A program made the translations under genes and the position numbers. A DNA stretch of 64,000 nt from contig BCLD01000003.1 in assembly GCA_001600875.1 (NCBI GenBank), forward strand, positions 100,152 through 164,151, written 5' to 3'. This document shows positions 31,062 through 42,800 of this stretch, in pieces. The notes beneath the pieces are model-generated. The model saw only the letters and a program-made list of their open reading frames with translations, made no database searches and was not told the DNA's origin. Source of the stretch: Solicoccozyma terricola. Its lineage: Eukaryota > Basidiomycota > Tremellomycetes > Filobasidiales > Piskurozymaceae. Every line of letters starts with the position of its first letter. Position 1 is the stretch's first letter.

Positions 31062-34000
31062 CTACAAAAGATCCACCCTAACCGTCATCAACGGTGCCGC
31101 CATGATATACGCATAGAAGCCCTGAATCAACTTTGGCGGCGCCTGGCCGTTTAACGCCACCTTCTTGTCTGCGGAAGTGTTCACCCCCCAGCCCATAGCG
31201 GACACCCACGTATCTACTGTGGTCTGCTGAGCTCCCATACTATCTGGAGCTGCCCACAGCTTTGGAACCTGAGTCCACTCGTCCGGAGCCGTAGGAACGA
31301 CAGGGTACCAACTCGCGTTCACCGTATCCATCGGGCCAAATGTTGGCTCTTCCGTGAAGACGTCCTCGGACGAGGCGTCAACCACGTTGAACTTGGTGAT
31401 GGGTTCCGTTGTACCGTCAGGATAGTAAGGCTTTGGTGCAATCACCGTGAGGCCGAGCATGTGAGGGATGGTGGTGTCTTTGAGGTCGGTGTTGCTGAGC
31501 AAAGGCCCAGCAAAGTTGCCGGATTTCATGGGGTCTTCACCGTCGTTGTCTGGACGTGGGAAAAAAATTCGAGTCAATAGATTACCCTCGACGAACGGAA
31601 CTCTCACGCCATTCTTGCAATGAGATATATGGTGCCTTGGGGGACGAACGGGAGGAATGGGAAACTTACATTGTCCCCAAATGGCACTCGGAGCATTGCT
31701 GATGGATCTCTCAGCCCTGAATCCAGCGACCGTGATATCTGTCCCCTCTTCGTGTCTGACCACCTCAATTGTCATGACACTAGTCAATTCTCCTGTCAAC
31801 TCCATAGGTCGGCTGTAGATCAACTGTCCACTACCATCCACTGAAGCACCTTGCTCGATGTCGGCGTGCCCGATGACGAACGGCGATGTGAGAGCGAACT
31901 CGAACGGGCCAGCACGCACATTCCAGGATTGCGTCGTAGGCTGTGATGTTTGACTTTGACTGGCGGACGTAATGAGGCCTCCCGTACAGCTGATCTGGTG
32001 CGCATGGTCTCTCACGTCGTCGCCGGGTGTCGGGACGATGGGATCGACCGGCGGTGCCGCAAGTAAACCAGCTGCAGCCGAGGGTGCGCCAGCACCCAGC
32101 GCCTTCTGAGAAGCAGCTTGCTGGACGAGAAGGTTGTAGAATCCGATCAGATCGACAGGGTCGCTTCCTGAATGCTGGTCGCCAAAGTATATGTCGAATC
32201 CAAACACCCAGAAATCGACGTGGACGTATCCATGCACCGGCGGGCCTTGTATGTACAGCTCGGCGCCAATATCGATGTTGATATGGATGGTAACAATCCA
32301 CAAATCGAGCGTGAAGCGGACACCGACATCAATGCCGACGTCACCTATGAAATAGAATGGCTGGAACTTTACGAGGAAATCGGCGTAGGCGTCAAAATAG
32401 GCGTAGAGCGGGTCCAGGTCGAGCGATGCCATCAGCTTGCCGCCACCCATGCAAACTTTGGGTGTAAGTGCAAAGTAGGCCTCGCCGGTAATCTTGAGGC
32501 TGTCGTCCAGTGACCAGGAGATTGCAAGGCGCGGAACGGAGGGATAGTAGGAAGGAGCGTGGAACTGAGGGTGATATCCGCCAATGGTGAAGACCCAGTC
32601 CCCGGCATGCTGGTTGTTCCCGAACCAGTATCCTAACGCAAAACCGCCCGAAAGATGACAGGCTGGATTGAGCACGAAAGATGTCGGTGCAAGTTGGCCT
32701 TGAATGAGCATCGAACCCGCCCCAAAGTCGACAGTGGCAACCAAACCAAGTTCTACGTAGATGAATTTGAAGGCCTCCGGATCTGGTGGGAAAACGGCGA
32801 CGACGTCGGCGAATATACCAAGCTTGATGTCAGATGAAGCAAATTCCACCACAATGACTGCATCGACATTTAGCAACTTGAAGGCGTCGACATTAAGACC
32901 GGCTGCAAGCCAGATGCTGCCTTTCTGCGCGGTGATACAACCCGTGGAAGGGTCCAAAAGATTGTTGATTGTATCGAGTGGCGTCGCGCCGATACCTGTC
33001 TTGGCAATGAACGGGAATGAGGTGACGGTGTCGATGGTGGGAAATCGCACGTCAGAGTTGTAACCAAATCCACCGCAGATTCCATTGATGTCTGCAAATT
33101 CGAGCTCTATGAGTGGTCCTTCCAGGAGACAGTAAAGGGCGACTGTCTTGTATCTGTCGTTGCCCACGACGATGAGACCGTAGCACCCGGCAGCCATGAA
33201 GAGATACGGTGTGAATGAGACAACCACTCCTCCGAGGAATAATTCGGAGCCATCCGGTGCCTTCGTGTGCTCAAAGAGACCGGCGATTGTCAATGGCGGC
33301 TGTGAGAAACCAAAGCCAAGGCCGCTAATGGCCGGCTGAGGAATGGGGAGATTGCTCAGACTCGTTCCTGGCTGGCTAAAGTCGAGATCGAGCCCGAAGC
33401 CCATCAAGTCGAGGGAGATAGGTCCAAGGGCAAATGTAGCATCCAGCAGGATTAGCAAGTGTCCGCTCTTGAACTGGAGTCCAATGTTGGAAATTGTCAG
33501 CGGACCAAACGTCTTTTTCATGCTCGCCATCGAGACGTCGTTCCCTGGAGCAGAATCAGCTTTAGGCAGAGCGCCGCGAAGCGCAACATTCGGCGTTTTA
33601 GACGATTCAGATTGGAACAAGTGGTCGAGAACAACCACGAGCTGGTCTTTCTGAAGAGCCACAACATTGAAATGGAGACCCACGGCGTAGATGGGGTCGA
33701 GACCAACCTGTTTTGCGGGTCGGACAGTTTCCTTCCACAAAAACGGTGGCGTGATAGGTTGCTTTGGATCCCGCTTGAGGATGTCTTGCTCCTGTCGCAG
33801 GATACCTGCATTTGAGTCGTCCTGGACGTACAGGAAGAATAGCTCGTCGTAAGGCTGCCTCAGCTGATCTACGACAGGCACGCGCGGTATGTCGTCGGAG
33901 AGCCCGCTCACGAGGGCACGGAAGATGCGCTTCGGCTGTTTCCATCCTACAGCCGTGTACTGCAGGAACAGCATATCAAAGTCACCCAGCTTGATGTCGA

Positions 34001-37000
34001 CTTGCACGACGGTATAAGTCGTGGATTCCTCGCTGTCTTTCGCTTTGATCGTGGTTTTCCACACCGCCAAGTGAAGACCTGACCCTTCGGAGAGCAGTTT
34101 GATGCTACCGATGAAGTTGGGCAGCACGACATCCTGCGAAAAGTAGCCTAGCACGCTGTTGATGGTCTCTGTCACGTCCGGGGCGATCAAGTCGGCAGTG
34201 AAAACCCAATGATCGGGCCAATGCTCGAACGTGAGAGTCAGCTGCATCTTTCCCAGCAACAGTATGCCATCGAAAAGGAAATGTTTGCCACCACCCTTGG
34301 CGTCATAGTCGTAGAGGAGATCGAGCTCCTGTATCTCGATGTGCTCGATAAGGTCCATGACACCATTCTGAGACTCGGCTTCAAAAAAGCTCAGCAGGTT
34401 GCCGACCACGAGGTCGCGCACGCACGCTTCCATCTGCCAACATGCACTGCTTGCGCCATCGATTCCAGAGCCATAGTACTTGACTGCACCACTGAGCACA
34501 ACCGGTTCAAAGTCTGTGGAATCACGGCCATACAGATCGATACCAAAGTTGAGTGCGAGCCGGAAATCTTTCGAGGAGAGGGTGTATTGCAGATCAAGTC
34601 CCAGTTGGTCGAGGGAAACCGTCGGAACGCTTGCGGTTCCCGGATCACCGGCGGTCAAAACAGCGCAGAACTCGACCTGAGTTTGTTTGTTCGCTCCAGA
34701 AATGGTTTGCTTTAGATCGAAGCTCAAAGTTGTCACCATAGGTAGAATGCCGTTGGGGACAACCGACCCAAGGACGTCGGGAAGAAGATCGGCTAAAGCT
34801 ACCTGACTCTGAGCCGTTGAGCTGACGGGATGGAAGAGCTGGTAGTCTTCGAAGTCCGGCATCATAGATGGTGTCAATGGAGGCGGAAGGATACCGGTCG
34901 ACATCGGACCTTTGTTGGCGGTCAGCTTTTCAGCTGGTGGCAATGAGAAACTTGGAAACTTACTTGGCCAGAGGGATGCAGACAGTTCTTTTGAGGTTTG
35001 GGAATAGGAGAATGTGAACAAGAATTTGACGTCCTTCCCAAACGGATCTTGGACCTCGAAGTCCAATACCATCGACTGAATGGCAAACGACGATTCTAGC
35101 TTCAGCCGGACGCGCCGCGGTAGCGGTACCCAGCTATTGTCAGAGGGCAGCAGATCCGTGATGCCTGTTGGAATGTGCAACTTCTCTTCAATCCAGCTCA
35201 GGTAGCGCTCCCACTGATTGCGATCGGCATTGCATTGCACAATGACCTGAATGCTGCTGTCTTTGAAGTTGTAGATTAGGGTGGCGCCAAACGCAGTCGC
35301 CTGCTTTGGATCTTCGCTTGCCAGCATGATTTGTGTTGTGAAGATCAACTCCGACGTCTCTTCTAAGGAGAACGCGTTGTTGCCTATCCCAAACGTTCCC
35401 GATTTTCGTGTAATAACCTGCGCACTTTGCACCGCCAGTCCGACGTGTGAGAAGACGGCGGAATTGAGCGCAGTGACATCTGTTACGTCAAATGCTAGGC
35501 GAAGCGTGGCACAATACTGCTGGTTAGGCGTGAACCACACCGCATTTCTGTAGCCAGGCTTGCTGGTATCGGACAGCTCCAACGGCAGGTCAATGCTTGA
35601 CCCTCCGAAGACTGGAACCTTGATTTTTAAGAAATCGCAGATGTCGCTCAGCTTGATGCCACTGACGGCGGCAACTTCTCCCAACCCCAGGATAAGCATG
35701 TTGCTGGTGTACAAGAACGGTGGCGGAGGGTCAGTTGGTGGGTTAACAGGCAATGTAGCGCCTTGCATGTTGAAGGCCCAAGGTACGTTCGTGGTGGCGA
35801 AAGGGAGGGTATGGCCCGCGAACGGGAGAGCACACGTCATGCTAGTGATATTTGAGCTGTCACCGGTGATGCTGAGGCCCGACACACTGAAATTGACCGC
35901 CAGCCACTGGGAGAACTCGTCATTGGATAGGATTGCAGCCACCGGGGTGCCAATGGATGGGAAGGCCTCGACTCCCATCCAACCACAGTGAAGGGCCGAG
36001 AGGAAGTCGCCGAGGACGCCAGTCACTGCGGTAGCATGTGGAAAACCAGGTTGGAATGTACGTGCGCTGCAGTAAAAGCTGCCTGTGGTGGGAATTGGTG
36101 GTTGAGTGATGAGGACGGCGTGTGGAATAGACGCCAGGGGTCGAGAAGGTGGCGGAGAGGTGATGAAACGAGACGGCGGCGACACCGCCAAGGAATCCAT
36201 ATCCGCATCATCATCACCCTCGTCCTCGTCGCTATCGCTCTCAGCAAAGTCGAGGAGCGTGTCAATCCTGACATCGTCCGACGACATGAGACTCAAAGGC
36301 CAGTCACACGGTGCGAAGGTCGCCCAGCCGGTCGAGAGCGACGAGGAGCTGCTGCTACTGCTGCTGCTGCTACTGCTGCTTGATGTGTCGACGACGGGGG
36401 TGGCCACATCTGGGACATACTCAATTTCGCCGTCGGCATCACCGAGGGTGCTACGCACTCGGACGTACTTGATGCGTTGTCGCGGAGTAAGCGCAACTGC
36501 GCTGTGGCCGTAGTATGTAGCGGACTCGGCGTGGGACCCAACTGGGTAGTACTGGCCGCGGAGCGGGGAAACAAAGTTCCACATGGAGTGAGCGACTGAG
36601 AAGATAAACTGAAGCTTTTCGCGCCACTGATCGTCGGAGAATTTCTTTCCGGTATACTGCAGGTATGGGTTCATGTAGCAATTGGCGTCGATGGACGACC
36701 AGACACCAGTGAAGTCATTGAGGAAGGCCGTGCCCGTCGCATCGAATGCGGCTGTCGCTATCACGGACATCTGGCCGGCCTTCTTCGGCCTTTTCTTGAC
36801 CGGGATAATGTAACTCCCGTCGAGGCGGCGGGCGAACCAGTACGGGTAGCAGGTGGGGTACATTTGCACCAGCGGCGATTTCGTTGGGAGCGAGTTGCGG
36901 TACATCCGGTACGCAGCGAAAAAGAAAAGCAGCTCCCATCCTGTGTCGTTTGCGTGAAAGCGAAGACGTCAGTCTCTACATGCATCACCGTAAGAGCCTG

Positions 37001-38131
37001 CCCAGGGTCCTCAAGATCGGGAATTGTGGGGCTACAAGACTCACTTGGATGTCCATTCGACCCCCCAGCGGACACGACGACGTTGTCAGGAGAGAACTTC
37101 ATGAACATTAGCGTCGGGAACGAGTACGACGAGCCATGATGGCTCGCCTTGACCGTCTTGACGGTACGACCGAACAAGGGATTCGCACGGGACCAGTTGA
37201 CGACGCCCTCTTCCGTCTGATACTCGGCGTCACCAGCGAAATAATGCGACATTTGGACGGCAGGATTGGTAGCGGTAGGTGGCCACAGGATCATACACGA
37301 GATCGAGCTCGCATTGGTGGCGCTGTCGTGATGGTTGACGACACCGAGGGTGCGGGCTGCGGGAGTGAGGAATACTGCTGCGGCAGCTACGCAGTACATG
37401 CCTGGCTCGCCGACCGGGATGGCATGGTGGGCCACGAGTAATTCGGGGGTGTTGAGGCCCGGCACTACGCCAGCCGGAACCTTGAGATTTCGGAAGAACT
37501 CGGTACCCAACAAGTCTGTGTAGTCGAGCTTTGCGATGCGTGCCAGCTGCGTGATGCCCGGAATATTCTTCAACACAAGCTTGAGGAACAATTTACTCGC
37601 GTCGGCGGCATCCTCTGTCTTCTGGAAGTCTGACCCGTGAATTTTGACGACGTTCCTCTTGCCCTTGCCAGGACCCCTCTCCCAGTTGGGACAATAGAAC
37701 GTTGTCTGCGGGTCAGCGCGTCCTGTACCATTGTACTTGAAGAAGCTGATCTGGATATCATCGGGTACTACAGGTGTGCCTGCATCCTTCTTGCCTTTGA
37801 TCGTCTTCTCTACATCCAATGTTAACAGCTTGGACAAGCCAGTCCAGTGATCCTCATCCCAATGGGTGACGATCACGGTATCAAACGCTGTTACTCCACC
37901 TGCAAATTCATATGTGTCTTTCAACCCCGTGACGGTACTCTGCAAGTACACTGGCGAGCCATGTTCGTTATCACCGCCGTCGATGAGCACTGCTTTGCGT
38001 ACGAACGGCTTTGCGGCGTTGACGGCGGAGCCATCGGGTTTCGTGCCTGCGGTCTGGATCCACAGATGGACGGCCGCGTCTCCTACGCCGACATTGATAT
38101 GGAGCGATTCGACGTGGTAGACGTTAGACAT
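31062..38131 (-). CDS. Giant fusion: metallo-beta-lactamase fold (ComEC-type) plus DUF6603-like region
   Basis: Exon 1 (38131-37045) encodes an MBL hydrolase related to the ComEC/Rec2 type: INVGVGDA near residue 12, HWDEDH (His90, Asp92, Asp94, His95) as metal ligands, FAGDAEY, SHHGSSY and NGHP. A GTGAGT donor after GHP, a CTGAC branch-like site and a CACAG acceptor remove 104 nt and bring exon 2 (36940-31062) into frame, giving 2321 residues; without splicing the MBL frame and the long frame merely overlap. Residues about 364-540 continue the MBL region (WELLFFFAAYRMY), a polyserine linker follows (about 549-565), then about 1750 residues with many beta-strand repeats. Residues about 1540-1950 resemble DUF6603, a large uncharacterised domain of fungi and bacteria. 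An extra in-frame intron near 31600-31668 is possible. No signal peptide or membrane helix is seen. Substrate and function are unknown; phosphodiester or nucleotide hydrolysis by the MBL part is inference. Confidence 0.75.
36348..36381. repeat. AGC-type trinucleotide run encoding the polyserine linker
   Basis: GCTGCTGCTACTGCTGCT-like run on the plus strand. On the minus coding strand it gives about 15 consecutive serines (AGC/AGT) between the MBL and beta-rich parts of the giant fusion. A slippage-prone flexible linker. Confidence 0.85.
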
Positions 38132-38198
38132 GGTGGGTGAAGGCGATAGAAGGCATGGGTAAAGATGGAGAGCAAGAGCGGATCTGGGGATGGATGGA

Positions 38199-38216
38199 TG
38201 CATGCATGCATGCATG
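38199..38216. promoter_or_regulatory. (ATGC)n palindrome in the shared promoter of the MBL-DUF6603 and membrane-protein genes
   Basis: ATGCATGCATGCATGCAT, self-complementary over 18 bp, 68 bp upstream of the MBL-DUF6603 start and about 137-200 bp upstream of the divergent membrane-protein start. The only notable feature in this 222-285 bp divergent promoter. Confidence 0.35.
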
Positions 38217-38352
38217 GGATCGCTGCTCATTCAAGGCACGCCGCCCTGCGGATCCAACGGAAGATCCTTCCTGGGAAACGCCACCGTGACAAATAGGTAC
38301 CCGCGCCACGTGGCAGGAACATGATTAGAATATTTGGCACCACTCTCGAGGA

Positions 38353-39234
38353 ATGGGACAGCCAGCATCCAACACGGATCAGCAACATCCATCACCTACC
38401 AACCCACAACCAGCAATGCTCCGCACGTCGCCGCTCCCCGTGCTGCACGCCCTCCTCCTCTTCGCTCTCACTCTCACCTCCTTCGTCTGCATCCTCGTCG
38501 CACTTACAAGCACGCACTGGGCCTCACAAGCAGTCTACTCTGCACCAGTACCACAGACGCTCGCCAATCGTCTCTACCAATGCACCTCGTATCGCGGTCC
38601 ATTCAGAGACTACCCCTGCCTGCTCAGTGGCACGACGTATGCCAACCACTACTACTCTGGCGCATGCTTCGATGCTGATCGGCGGTATGGTGGGTGGTGG
38701 TGTCAGCAGATCGGTGTAGGGCAACATCTCCTCATCGCCGGAACGGTCTTCACGGGAGTCGCATTTTTGAGCTGCATTGCCGCAGTCGTTGGTGTCCTCG
38801 TTAGGGCCACAGGGACTCACTGGACGAGGAAAACAAGGAGGCATAAGTCAAGAGAAGCAGAGGTTGACGGTCAGAACGGTGTTGTAAACGACGACAACCT
38901 CGCTTCTCATCATAGTAATCGCTCTCACACCGCGAATCAATCCGTCATTAACCTCTGGCGCTGGTTCACCCGGCTTATGATGGTCCTCGCAATCGTCATG
39001 ACTGCATCAGGCTGCCTCATCATCACGCAGACTCTCGTCAACCAACAATCATACGACGGCAATTATACAACAACGCTACCAGTACCAGTTCTCACCGATC
39101 ACTGGGTGATGAGTAGGGCTGTGGTCATTGGGAACATGGGCTGGTTACCGACTTTGATTGCAGTGTTGTGTTTGCCAGCGTCGGGGACGATAGTCTTCCC
39201 AGGACACCGTGGCGATAGGGAAAGTAGACTTTAA
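38353..39234 (+). CDS. Four-helix (claudin/SUR7-like) membrane protein
   Basis: An intron-free frame of 293 codons; a second ATG at 38416 starts MLRTSPLPV immediately before the first membrane helix (272 aa) and may be the true start. Predicted helices: LLLFALTLTSFVCILVAL; IAGTVFTGVAFLSCIAAVVG; MMVLAIVMTASGCLII; and MGWLPTLIAVLCL. The first extracellular loop has STHW, several tyrosines and cysteine pairs (YQC...YPC and GAC...WWC), as in the claudin/SUR7/PalI superfamily of four-helix proteins. A basic, Ser/His/Asn-rich loop separates helices two and three, and the tail is short. It is divergently transcribed from the MBL-DUF6603 gene with which it shares a promoter, suggesting co-regulation. 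Cellular role unknown; a membrane anchor or scaffold for the island is inference. Confidence 0.7.
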   Translation: MGQPASNTDQQHPSPTNPQPAMLRTSPLPVLHALLLFALTLTSFVCILVALTSTHWASQAVYSAPVPQTLANRLYQCTSYRGPFRDYPCLLSGTTYANHYYSGACFDADRRYGGWWCQQIGVGQHLLIAGTVFTGVAFLSCIAAVVGVLVRATGTHWTRKTRRHKSREAEVDGQNGVVNDDNLASHHSNRSHTANQSVINLWRWFTRLMMVLAIVMTASGCLIITQTLVNQQSYDGNYTTTLPVPVLTDHWVMSRAVVIGNMGWLPTLIAVLCLPASGTIVFPGHRGDRESRL

Positions 39235-39818
39235 CGGGAGGGTCTCGGAAGCGCTCGGTTGTTTGATGTGAGATTAGGCGGGATCAGGGACAAGGTAACA
39301 TCGTATGACATTTATTGGCGTTATAGGTTTCCACTAGTCCGATTGTGATTTAACGGCCCAAGACACATGACCCAGGTAACTGTTGCAATACAGATGCATC
39401 CCACCTATGGCATTCGACTGTTCCAAGCAGGGCCTCCTCCAGGTGCTCAGTAGAACGATCCGTTCGGGATCATATGGCGGATGGTTTCAATAAATACAGA
39501 CCCGGTCCTTGCGAGAAAGAGAAATGCAAACATCCCGGGACCATTATTGAAGCGATGCCGATATGAAGTGATGAGAACGTGCCGAGTTGTATATGACTCC
39601 AAGCCAAATAGAAGATGGACCACAAAAGAACCAACAAGTAGGATGATACCCGCAGCTAAAGAAAGCGATCACATTCTGTTACAAGCCGAATCCAATCCCC
39701 TGAAGAAGACTGTAGGAAAGCCAAATAAGAAAACGGAGAAAGCCAAATTACTCCTCCCATACTCCACCCCCCCCCCCCCCCCCAAAAACAAAAGCGGTCT
39801 CCAAACTCTCACTCACCA
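39235..39818. other. Convergent 3' region with a poly(C) run
   Basis: Sits between the 3' ends of the four-helix gene (plus) and the 1176-residue gene (minus). Contains an uninterrupted run of about 15 C at 39768-39783. No gene; presumably holds both polyadenylation regions. Confidence 0.5.
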
Positions 39819-42800
39819 TCAAACCGGTCCCATATTCACAGTCAGGGTCGAGTTCTCCGCAGTCACCGTAAATCCATCCACGATGTACACCTCTTCGACT
39901 GGGACAGGCACCAGTGTCTGCTCCTCGAAAAACCCGGCAATGGTCACTTCGCTCAGTAGGAATCCCATCCCGGCATCCGGCTCGAGTACCAGATCGACCC
40001 CACCACTCGTTGTTCGTGGTAGCAAGCTGATAACAACGGTGGATCCGTCGTCGCTCAACGAAACCAGTGGATTCCAGCGCAAGTTCGACAGCATCCGCGA
40101 TGTGCCGGTGCGTTGGGTAGCGAGCACCGAGCCGGGAGTCGGAGTCGCGTGGAGCGAAGGAGTGCTGTGCAGTGCAGAACCCGAGACAGGCAAGTAGATA
40201 TTCAGCGCTTGCATACGGAAACCCTGTGTGGCACCCGTCACAAGAACGGAGAACACGAGGTCGACCGTGTAGCCTGCGTTCGTCGGGAGTTTGGAAGGGT
40301 CGTGTCCGAGGGCACGGCAGGATAGCTGGCAGGCTGGGCTAGGAGCGACAGGAGGCGGACCGCCGGTGAGGAGGTGGCCTGGGTGCGAGGATGAAGAGGT
40401 GATTGGTGGTCGAATGTGCGGTGGGCCTAAACGCCGGGTGTGAGGTGCCGGCAGGGGTTTGCAGGGTGCTGGAGGAGTTGCGAGTTGGAACGTGGAATGC
40501 AAAGTTGCGTGAGAAGCAAGGTCATAACGAACCTCTTCGTCTTTCAACAGTTCCGTCGATAGTTTCAGTCTGTGCGAGTGTAGGGCCCGTGCCCGTTGTG
40601 TGGTCGAGTTCCGATCCTGCCTCTTGAGCATCCCGAGTCCACCTTGTGTCGCCACCAATGGGCTGGTGCTTACAGGTCCCACGCTGCCAGCGATAGGAGA
40701 CTCACCAAGGCTTGCCATCTTGACTTCCGGTTTCGAAAGATCGAAAGTCATTTCGTACATCGGATCGTTCAACTGAATCCCCATCAGGGCTGAAGACTCG
40801 ACCTTGTCGATGAACGTTCCAGGTGGCATGAATGTCCCGAGTATTGTCAAAATTTTCGTGGCGTAGTTGGGCAGGATGATCATGCGAGACTCCCAGTCGA
40901 ACACGGGGCATACTGGATTGTCCTCAAGTGTCCACATACCCTGTTCTGGCAGACGAAGATGGCGCTCCTCGCCGGTAGGCTGGACCACCGTGGTGTAGAT
41001 CTTTTGATAGGCGACCTCGAACTCCGTCTTCGGGACAGGTTTGGATGAATCGGGTCCTATGCTCGCAGCCGCTGCAAAACACTGCTGGTGTGGTGGCTGA
41101 CTGATGGTGAGGGAAGTCAACAACCCATCGCCCGGTTCCCGATCCAGTAACACGAGCAGAACCTCTTCGTCAATGTTCACCTGCCGCAGAACAGAGGCCA
41201 TCTTTTGCTGGATCGGTGGTGTGGACGGTCGTGGAGCTTTGACGATAAGGTCTGGGAACTGCTTGACGATGACGGACCGCAGCAGGAAGCCGAACTTGGG
41301 TGCCTGTGGAGCCCAGCCGATTTCTGGGTCTACCGTCGTCAAGTAGTCGTGCAATGTGGTCTTGATGGCGGTGCGAATCTGATCGTCGTCCTGCTCGAGG
41401 TGCACGCAGATGCTAAGAGCGCCATCGATCAGCGCATCTACCCAGTTGGGATCGATTGAGAAGAAACGCAGGGTTTCGTGTGGAAGATGCGATGGATCCG
41501 TGATCAAGTAATGTGCTGGGACACCGACGAGAGCCATACGGTCGAGCACCCACTTCAGCATCAGAGCCCAGTCTGTCGAGTACGGGTGATTGTGTTCGTT
41601 GTAAAAGCGGTACTCTCCTACCGGGTGATCAAGACTTGATGCCAGCGTACGTGCCACATCTGTTGCCTTGTCAAGGAAGCCATCGCGAATGTCGGGGCTG
41701 AAGAAGGATAAGTCCCGCTTAGGCGGTGGTTGACGCTTCCACATGCGCAATGGATCCATCCCTTCCGAGTCCTCGCCCGTATGCAGAGTCGCCAAGAGGT
41801 GCACATTCTGCTTCAGGTTGGCAAATACCTCACCTGGCGTATTATGAACACTCGCCAATGCATTCGCCTTGGCTACCTGCAATCCTTGCGCATGGATAGC
41901 GCCACGAATGCGAGCAAGAGCAGCAGTGAAAGCCTGGTCGGCAATAGCCATCGTCTTGCCGAGCTGCCACGCAAGGCTATAGGAAACATCCATCAGACCC
42001 GTGGTGCGGTCGAGGATATGCAAATCGGTGTCGAACGTGGACTGGAATTCCAGCTTGCGATCGATCTTGGTGGGCACGAAAGGGCCACGGACGAGTGCGA
42101 CGGTCTGTTCGCCTGTTCGTACGCGGTACCGGGATAGAGTATACCCGTCCTCAAGTCTTTGACCGACGCGTTTGGAGAGCTGATCCTTGGATTGTAGCGG
42201 CTGGTAGACGTCGGGAGAGACGCGCAATGGCTGATATGATGTGCCCAGGTTCGACATGGCGTCGAAGAAGTTGAGCGAGACGGGAGGAAGACATTGGTAC
42301 GTCCAGCTGTACAAAGAACACAACGCGACGAGAGGTAGGGTGGAATCCATGCTAAAGTGGCCCTCGACGCCTTCGATCGAGACCAGGTGAACGACAACTG
42401 GGGTGGGCTGTTTGATTGTCCACGGTCCGACGCGATGGGCCACTACCACACTGAATAGCTGGTCCACCTCCTCTTCGTAGCTAGCGCCCATTCCCTCGGT
42501 GTTGATATTCCGAACATGAGCCAAGTATTTGTACCGCTGGACATCCGCCTGTGTCTGCGTCGTGTCTTTCGCGCCATCCGAGTTGTACTTTTGAACCATC
42601 GACTTGAAGAGCGTATTCGGAATAAAGATGAAGTCGGCGTTGGAGGAAGCAGTGTCGGGAGGAATAGGGTCAGACGGGTCCGCGATTGGTGCGAGGATGG
42701 AACCATTCTTCTCCATCGTCTGTACGTCGCTGATAGCCATGTTGACAGCCAGCGTCGGAGTCTGAACAACAACCGTTGGGAAGATCTTGCTGGGTCCCGC

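Noticed and set aside
36023..36513. Plus-strand frames rich in Leu and Ser opposite the giant fusion
   Set aside because: Shadow of the polyserine/AGC run in the minus-strand gene.
36761..36939. C-terminus of the MBL protein as an Arg/Ser-rich tail ending near 36761
   Set aside because: The tail has low-quality composition and exists only if the 104-nt intron is ignored.
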